Part shown: positions 57,924 to 64,000 of the stretch, piece after piece
Numbering within the stretch: position 1 is the stretch's first letter
How the letters are laid out: every line of letters starts with the position of its first letter
Source of the DNA: Xanthobacteraceae bacterium
Lineage (GTDB): Bacteria; Pseudomonadota; Alphaproteobacteria; Rhizobiales; Xanthobacteraceae
Length of the DNA stretch: 64,000 nucleotides
Reading direction: 5' to 3'
Assembly (NCBI GenBank): GCA_009694215.1
Contig: SHVN01000002.1
Location: 25,111 to 89,110 of the forward strand
Translations under genes and position numbers: made by a program
Notes under the pieces: generated by a model
Databases searched by the model: none
The model's input: only the letters and a program-made list of their open reading frames with translations
What the model was told of the DNA's origin: nothing

Positions 57924-58743
57924 GCGCCTTCTTGATCGCCAGCAAGTCGCGCCATGCGAGCCGCTTGCCGATCGGCGAGTGTAGGAGATACGCCGGATGC
58001 AGCATCGGCATGGCGCGGATTTCGCGGGTGCCGGTCTGGTAGGGAAACCAGCGGCCGCGGTTCTTCATGATGCCCTGGATGCCGAGCAGCGCGCCGGTTG
58101 AGGGCTGGCCGACGGTGACCAGGATTTCCGGGTTGCACAGCTCGATCTGGCGCTGGATGAACGGTAGGCAGATCTGCGTCTCGACCGGCGTCGGTGTGCG
58201 GTTGCCCGGTGGCCGCCACGGCACGATGTTGGCGATGTAGACCTTGGTGCGGTCGAGGCCGATCGCCGCCAGCATGCGGTCGAGCAACTGTCCCGAGCGT
58301 CCGACGAACGGCAGCCCCTGCTTGTCCTCCTCCGCGCCCGGCGCCTCGCCGACGAACATCAGCCGCGATCCGGGCGTGCCGTCGGCGAACACGAGGCGGC
58401 TCGCCCCGCCCTTCAGGCTGCAGCCATCAAAGCGGTCCAGGATGGCGTGCAAGTCGTCGAGGCTCGCGGCGCTGCGCGCCGCTTCGCGCGCCGCCATGAC
58501 GGCGGCGTCGGGCGTGGGGGGAGGCGGGACCGCAGGGGCTTTCGCCGGAGCGTTGCCGGTCCGGACGGCGGGCGCGGGAGCCGAGTCTCCGCCGCCGACG
58601 CGTGGCGCCGAAGTAGGCGGCCTGGTGGCGGTGGGCTCATCGCCCGACAACCAGTCCTTGGCGTCCTCGCCGGTGGCCGTGTCGACGCCGGCTTCGGCGT
58701 AGAAGGCAAGGAGGTCGCGGGCGGTCTTGCTGCTGGGGGTCAT
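57916..58743 (-). CDS. uracil-DNA glycosylase (family 4, Fe-S)
   Basis: [114 protein letters not shown]. Confidence 0.95.
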   Translation of the reverse strand: MTPSSKTARDLLAFYAEAGVDTATGEDAKDWLSGDEPTATRPPTSAPRVGGGDSAPAPAVRTGNAPAKAPAVPPPPTPDAAVMAAREAARSAASLDDLHAILDRFDGCSLKGGASRLVFADGTPGSRLMFVGEAPGAEEDKQGLPFVGRSGQLLDRMLAAIGLDRTKVYIANIVPWRPPGNRTPTPVETQICLPFIQRQIELCNPEILVTVGQPSTGALLGIQGIMKNRGRWFPYQTGTREIRAMPMLHPAYLLHSPIGKRLAWRDLLAIKKALS

Positions 58744-58936
58744 GTGCGATCGTTAGGTGCCGGTCGGAAACGCCCAAAAATTGGGTCGCCGCTATAACAT
58801 TAGGCCAAGCGGTCCTTTTCCAAATGGTGGCCTTTCGCCATAGGATTGCCTCTCGTGCTTCCGCACAGGGTATCATGTTATCCGCCGATAGCTCTGCTGG
58901 CCCAGTCTAGCTGTAATAAGGGATTGCAAGAACGCC

Positions 58937-60586
58937 ATGGCCGACGACACGCCCGCCCGGGAATCCATGGAGTTCGACGTCGTCATCGTGGGCGCCGGGC
59001 CGGCCGGGCTCGCCGCCGCGATCCGGCTCAAGCAGCTGTCGCCGGAACTCGGCGTGGTGGTGGTCGAGAAGGGCTCCGAGGTGGGGGCACATATCCTCTC
59101 AGGCGCGGTGATCGACCCCATCGGCCTCGACCGGTTGCTGCCGGAGTGGCGGTCCGAGGACACCCCGATCAAGACCGCGGTCAGCGACGACCGCTTCTAC
59201 TGGCTCGGACAGTCGGCGGCGCTGCGGCTGCCGAATTTCTTGATGCCGCCGCTGATGTCGAACCACGGCAACTTCATTGTCTCGCTCGGCAACGTCTGCC
59301 GTTGGCTCGCGACCAAGGCCGAGGCGCTCGGCGTTGAGATCTATCCGGGCTTCGCCGCCACCGAAGTGCTGACCGAGAGCGGCGCGGTCATGGGCATCGC
59401 CACCGGCGACATGGGCATCGGCAAGGACGGCAAGCCGAATGCGAGCTTCACCCGCGGCATGGAACTGCGCGCTAAGTACACGCTGTTCGCCGAAGGCGCG
59501 CGCGGCAGTCTGTCGAAGACGCTGATCGCAAAGTACGGGCTCGACCAGGGCCGACAGCCGCAGAAGTTCGGTCTCGGGTTGAAAGAGCTCTGGCAGGTCG
59601 CGCCGGACAAGCACAAGCCGGGCCTGGTGCAGCACTCGTGCGGCTGGCCGCTCGACAATTCCACCGGCGGCGGCTCCTTCCTCTACCACTTCGACGACAA
59701 TCTGGTGTCGGTCGGCTTTGTGGTTCACCTCAACTACTCAAATCCCTACATCTCGCCGTTCGAGGAATTCCAGCGTTTCAAGACGCATCCGCACATCCGC
59801 GGCACGTTCGAGGGCGGCAAGCGGCTGTCCTACGGCGCGCGCGCCATCACCGAGGGCGGCTATCAGTCGGTGCCGAAGCTGTCGTTTCCAGGCGGCGCGC
59901 TGATCGGCTGTGCGGCGGGCTTCGTCAACGTGCCGCGCATCAAGGGCAGCCACAACGCCATCCTGTCTGGAATGCTCGCGGCCGAACACGCCGCCGAAGC
60001 GCTGTCCGAAGGGCGCGCCAACGACGAACTCGCGAGCTACGACGATGCCTGGCGAGACGGCGACATCGGCCAGGACCTTTGGCGGGTCCGCAACGCCAAG
60101 CCGCTGTGGTCGAAGCTCGGCACATTCCTGGGCATCGCCGCGGGCGGCATCGACATGTGGAGCAATACGTTGGGCTTTTCGCTCCTCGGAACGCTTGACC
60201 ACGGCAAGTCCGACGCGGAAACCCTCAGGCCCGCCAGCGAGTGCCGCCCGATCGCGTATCCGAAGCCCGACGGCAAGCTCACCTTCGACCGGCTGTCGTC
60301 GGTGTTCCTCTCCAGCACCAATCACGAGGAAGACCAGCCATCGCATCTGCGCGTCGCCGACATGGCGCTCCAGCAGGCGTCCGAGCATTTCGTCTATGCC
60401 GGGCCCTCGGCGCGCTATTGCCCGGCCGGCGTGTACGAGTGGGTTGAAGAGGGCGGCAAGCCGCGTTTTGTCATCAACGCGCAGAACTGCGTCCATTGCA
60501 AAACCTGCGACATCAAGGACCCCAACCGCAACATCACCTGGGTGCCGCCGGAAGGGGGCGGGGGGCCGAAATACTCCAATATGTGA
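58937..60586 (+). CDS. electron transfer flavoprotein-ubiquinone oxidoreductase
   Basis: FDVVIVGAGPAGLAAAIRLKQLSPELGVVVVEKGSEVGAHILSGAVIDPIGLDRLLPEW...CPAGVYEWVEEGGKPRFVINAQNCVHCKTCDIKDPNRNITWVPPEGGGGPKYSNM. Confidence 0.98.
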   Translation: MADDTPARESMEFDVVIVGAGPAGLAAAIRLKQLSPELGVVVVEKGSEVGAHILSGAVIDPIGLDRLLPEWRSEDTPIKTAVSDDRFYWLGQSAALRLPNFLMPPLMSNHGNFIVSLGNVCRWLATKAEALGVEIYPGFAATEVLTESGAVMGIATGDMGIGKDGKPNASFTRGMELRAKYTLFAEGARGSLSKTLIAKYGLDQGRQPQKFGLGLKELWQVAPDKHKPGLVQHSCGWPLDNSTGGGSFLYHFDDNLVSVGFVVHLNYSNPYISPFEEFQRFKTHPHIRGTFEGGKRLSYGARAITEGGYQSVPKLSFPGGALIGCAAGFVNVPRIKGSHNAILSGMLAAEHAAEALSEGRANDELASYDDAWRDGDIGQDLWRVRNAKPLWSKLGTFLGIAAGGIDMWSNTLGFSLLGTLDHGKSDAETLRPASECRPIAYPKPDGKLTFDRLSSVFLSSTNHEEDQPSHLRVADMALQQASEHFVYAGPSARYCPAGVYEWVEEGGKPRFVINAQNCVHCKTCDIKDPNRNITWVPPEGGGGPKYSNM

Positions 60587-60745
60587 CCGGGGTTCCCCGC
60601 GCGGTCACGATACCGCCACACCGCGATTCGCATGATGTGCCGCGCGGTGGCGTGGCATTCCTCTCCTTGCGGGCGGAGTGCAAAAAGGCCATTCTGAGCC
60701 CAACTCGGAGGGCTGGCGCACCGCCGCCCATGGAGGCAGCCACTC

Positions 60746-62524
60746 GTGATTGTTCCGACTTCGATCCGATGCTTGGCGGGCGTCGTTCTAGGCGCCGCAA
60801 CGCTGCTTCTTCCGGCCGGGCTTTTCGCCCAAGGGGCTGCGCCGGACGCTCAAATCTCGACCCACACGCCCACGGTGCAAGAGTTGTCGCGGCTCTCGGC
60901 CTCGGGGAGCTATCTCGCCGCGCGCCACGCCGGCACCCAGCGCGACGCCGGTGCTGCGGCCGCCTATTACCGTGCGGCGCTCCGTGGCGACCCGAAGAAC
61001 AGCGAATTGCTGGAGCGCGCCTTCCTGTCGGTGCTGGCGGAAGGCGACGTCGAGGAGGCGGTTCGCCTTGCCGACAAGGTCATCCGTCTCGACAAGAATC
61101 ACCGCATCGCCCGGCTGGTGATCGGAGTCCACGCGCTCAAGCAGAAGCAATACGTCGTCGCCAAGACCAACCTGTCGCAGTCCATTCGCGGCCCCATCAC
61201 CGATCTCGCCGCCACGCTGCTCGGCGGCTGGGCGAGCTACGGCGCGGGCGATGCCAAGGGCGCCATCGAATCGATCGACAAGCTGCAGGGCGCCGAATGG
61301 TACGCGCTGTTCAAGGATCTGCACGCCGGCTTGATCCTCGACCTGTCCGGCAACAAGAAGGAAGCCGGCAAGCGCTTCGACCGCGCCCAGAAGCTCGATG
61401 CCACCGCGCTCCGGCTCGTCGAGGCGCACGGCTCCTGGCTCTCGCGCAACGGCCAGAAGGATGCGGCGCTGAAGCTGCTCAAGGCATTCGACGCTCAATT
61501 GCCGCGCCATCCGCTGATCGTCAAGGACATCGAGAGCCTCAACAGCGGCAAGCAACTGCCGCCCCTGGTGGTCGATGCGCTGACCGGCGCGGCCGAACTG
61601 CTCTATGGGCTCGGCGCGGCGCTGGGCCGCCGCGGCGGCGAGGATCTCGGGCTCGTCTATCTGCAGCTCGCTCTCTATCTCTCGCCCAACCAGCCGCTGG
61701 CGCTCCTCTCGCTCGCCGATCTCTACGAGCAGGTGAAGAACCCCCAGCTCGCCATAAAGATCTACGAGCGCGTGCCGCAAAGCTCGCCGTTGCGGCGCAA
61801 CGCCGACATCCAGCTCGCCGTCAATCTCGACACCATCGAGAAGACCGACGAAGCCAAGCAGCGTCTGCAGAAGCTTCTCGCCGAGCGTCCCGACGACATC
61901 GACGCGATCATGGCGCTCGGCAGCATCCTGCGCGGCCGCAAGGCATTCGACGAATGCGCCCAAGTCTACAGCAAGGGCGTGGCCACCATCGCCAATCCCG
62001 AGCGGCCGAACTGGCTGATCTTCTATTTCCGCGGCATCTGCAACGAGCGCGCCAAGAAATGGGACGCGGCTGAGTCGGATTTGAAGCAGGCCCTCAAGCT
62101 CTATCCCGACCAGCCACATGTGCTGAACTATCTCGGCTATTCGTGGATCGATCAGGGCATCAATCTCGACGAGGGCATGCGGATGATCCGCCGCGCCGTC
62201 GAGCAGAGGCCGGATGACGGCTATATCGTCGACTCGCTGGGCTGGGCCCACTACCGGGTCGGCAACTACGACGAGGCGGTGAAGAATCTGGAGCGCGCGG
62301 TCGAGCTCAAGCCCGACGATCCGACCATCAACGACCATCTCGGCGACGCCTATTGGAAGACGGGCCGCTTGGTCGAGGCGGAATTCCAGTGGTCGCACGC
62401 CCGCGACCTCAAGCCGGAGCCCGAGGAACTCGTCAAGATCAAGCAGAAGCTGGCGGCCGGGCTCCCCGAGGAGACGTCGTCGGCGTCCAATGCACAAAAG
62501 AAAAAGCCCGGCGACGGCGGTTGA
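60746..62524 (+). CDS. tetratricopeptide repeat protein, exported
   Basis: Signal-like N-terminus; repeated TPRs, e.g. GYIVDSLGWAHYRVGNYDEAVKNLERAVELKPDDPTINDHLGDAYWKTGRLVEAEFQWSHA. Confidence 0.92.
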   Translation: MIVPTSIRCLAGVVLGAATLLLPAGLFAQGAAPDAQISTHTPTVQELSRLSASGSYLAARHAGTQRDAGAAAAYYRAALRGDPKNSELLERAFLSVLAEGDVEEAVRLADKVIRLDKNHRIARLVIGVHALKQKQYVVAKTNLSQSIRGPITDLAATLLGGWASYGAGDAKGAIESIDKLQGAEWYALFKDLHAGLILDLSGNKKEAGKRFDRAQKLDATALRLVEAHGSWLSRNGQKDAALKLLKAFDAQLPRHPLIVKDIESLNSGKQLPPLVVDALTGAAELLYGLGAALGRRGGEDLGLVYLQLALYLSPNQPLALLSLADLYEQVKNPQLAIKIYERVPQSSPLRRNADIQLAVNLDTIEKTDEAKQRLQKLLAERPDDIDAIMALGSILRGRKAFDECAQVYSKGVATIANPERPNWLIFYFRGICNERAKKWDAAESDLKQALKLYPDQPHVLNYLGYSWIDQGINLDEGMRMIRRAVEQRPDDGYIVDSLGWAHYRVGNYDEAVKNLERAVELKPDDPTINDHLGDAYWKTGRLVEAEFQWSHARDLKPEPEELVKIKQKLAAGLPEETSSASNAQKKKPGDGG

Positions 62525-62553
62525 GTGCGGCCAGGCTGCATGCTGAATTTGCA

Positions 62554-62577
62554 ATGCCCGGCCGGTTTGCCGGGCAT
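62554..62577 (+). terminator. hairpin between TPR gene and ispE
   Basis: ATGCCCGGC-CGGTTT-GCCGGGCAT, 9-bp perfect arms, 30 bp after stop at 62524. Confidence 0.5.
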
Positions 62578-62643
62578 CGGCATTTTGGGGAGCCGCGCAT
62601 GGCAGGTGGCGACAAGGGCGGCCGGGATGGATAAACGTGTCGC

Positions 62644-63513
62644 ATGGCTGCCCTCGTCGAACACGCCCCGGCCAAGGTCAATCTCACGCTCGCGGTGCTC
62701 GGCCGGCGCGCCGACGGCTATCATCTGCTCGACAGCCTGGTGACGTTCGCCGGAGCAGGCGACCGGCTGGCACTGGTTCCCGGCGGCACGCTTTCGCTCC
62801 ATGTGCGCGGATTGACCGCGGCCGAGGCGGGCCCGCTCGACGGCAATCTCGTGCTCAAGGCCGCGAGGGCGCTGGCGACGGAAATTCCCAATCTCAAGGT
62901 CGGGCGTTTCATGCTCGACAAACGGCTGCCGGTGGCGGCGGGTCTCGGCGGCGGATCGTCCGACGCCGGCGCAACTCTCCGGCTGCTGGCTCGAGCCAAC
63001 CGTCTGCCGCTCGACGACGCGCGGCTTCGCAAGGTGGCGCGGCGGACCGGCGCCGACGTGCCGGTCTGCGTCGATCCGCGCCCGCGGCGGATGCGCGGCA
63101 TCGGCGAAATACTCTCGGGGCCCCTCTCGATCCCGAAACTTGCCGCGGTGCTGGTCAACCCCGGCGTCGCGGTGCCGACCAGGGACGTGTTCGCGATCCT
63201 GGGCTTCAACCCCGGCGAAGCGGCCGCGAGCGCCGGGCGGGCTCGCGCGTTGCCGCGCGACCGTGGCGGCTTCGTCGCCTATCTCGCAGGCGAGCGCAAC
63301 GACCTCGAGCCTGCCGCCATCACGCTTCAGCCGGTGATCGCGCGGGTGCTCATGGCTCTGCGTGGAGAGCCGGGCTGCGATCTCGCCCGCATGTCGGGCT
63401 CCGGCGCGACCTGCTTTGGGTTGTTTGCGTCGTCGCGCGCGGCGGCGGCTGCGGCCCGCAGCATTTCGGCGGCGCATCCGCGCTGGTGGGTGAAGGCGAC
63501 GGCGTTCGGTTAG
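62644..63513 (+). CDS. ispE: 4-(cytidine 5'-diphospho)-2-C-methyl-D-erythritol kinase
   Basis: EHAPAKVNLTLAVLGRRADGYHLLDSLVTFAGAGDRLAL...LPVAAGLGGGSSDAGATLRLLARANRL...RMSGSGATCFGLF. Confidence 0.97.
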   Translation: MAALVEHAPAKVNLTLAVLGRRADGYHLLDSLVTFAGAGDRLALVPGGTLSLHVRGLTAAEAGPLDGNLVLKAARALATEIPNLKVGRFMLDKRLPVAAGLGGGSSDAGATLRLLARANRLPLDDARLRKVARRTGADVPVCVDPRPRRMRGIGEILSGPLSIPKLAAVLVNPGVAVPTRDVFAILGFNPGEAAASAGRARALPRDRGGFVAYLAGERNDLEPAAITLQPVIARVLMALRGEPGCDLARMSGSGATCFGLFASSRAAAAAARSISAAHPRWWVKATAFG

Positions 63514-63689
63514 CCAAGTCGCAAGAAAGCCACGCGGTCGTAGATTTGGTATGAACCTACCACGAACCTGAATTCATTTTCGTTAGTGTGCAATTTGAAA
63601 CCGTCCACACAGCCCGTGGTGCACATCGAGCACAAATCCGGCGATCGGCCTTCGCGCCCGGCGAGTGTGAATTCTTGAGAGGCGACGCG

Positions 63690-63797
63690 ATGGAGACTTG
63701 GCAAGCATTCCTGTTGGGCGTGATGGCTGCCTGCACGCCGGGCCTCGTCATCTTTGCAGTCATGCTCTATTTCGCACCGACCGGAACGGAGAGGTAA
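63690..63797 (+). CDS. putative 35-aa single-TM small protein
   Basis: METWQAFLLGVMAACTPGLVIFAVMLYFAPTGTER preceded by GAGAGG at a plausible Shine-Dalgarno distance. Confidence 0.45.
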   Translation: METWQAFLLGVMAACTPGLVIFAVMLYFAPTGTER

Positions 63798-63883
63798 GCT
63801 CGGTTCTGTACCGCGGCGCTGTGTCAGCGAATGCGCTTCCCAGCCGATGCCGGCGGGTGCGTTGTCCGCGGATTCTGCTCTCT

Positions 63884-64000
63884 CTAGTGCGTCCGGGCGG
63901 TGCAGAATCCCACCGCCTCCTCGATCGCCTGCTTCATCTCCGAGGCCGGAAAAAGCGCCAGCGCGTCTCGCGCGATCGCGCCGTAGTGCTGGGCGCGCCC
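63884..64000 (-). CDS. polyprenyl synthetase (octaprenyl diphosphate synthase-like), C-terminal end only
   Basis: Reverse frame from window edge: GRAQHYGAIARDALALFPASEMKQAIEEAVGFCTARTH*, typical C-terminus; neighbours ispE. Confidence 0.7.
   Translation of the reverse strand, partial: GRAQHYGAIARDALALFPASEMKQAIEEAVGFCTARTH

Overview
GC-rich alphaproteobacterial (Rhizobiales/Bradyrhizobium-like, inferred from protein families and gene order) chromosomal window. It is mostly housekeeping: petABC, MoxR-DUF58-DUF4159 cluster, smc, mutY, ccrM, hemF, apt, mtnP, rnhB, ETF-QO, ispE. It also carries many orphan TRAP-TAXI and Bug/TctC solute-binding proteins, plus several decay scars. No rRNA, tRNA, CRISPR array or intact mobile element was recognised. 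The most notable observations are: (i) a cydAB/cioAB-type quinol oxidase operon in which BOTH subunits are full length but each carries one in-frame stop (TAG at a conserved Tyr position, TGA at a conserved Trp position); (ii) a tandem HdeA-like pair, one copy of which has an in-frame TAG just after the signal peptide; (iii) an Irr/ICE-like palindrome 40 bp upstream of an mbfA-like ferritin/VIT gene; (iv) two GANTC sites immediately upstream of the start codon of ccrM, plus a 12-bp GC hairpin in its first codons; (v) three tandem TAXI binding proteins with one fused TRAP permease; (vi) a mixed catabolic/orphan-SBP island at 38.9-45.1 kb; (vii) low-GC scars holding transposase, Mrr and Bug remnants. 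I did not find a convincing wholly new defence or mobile system.
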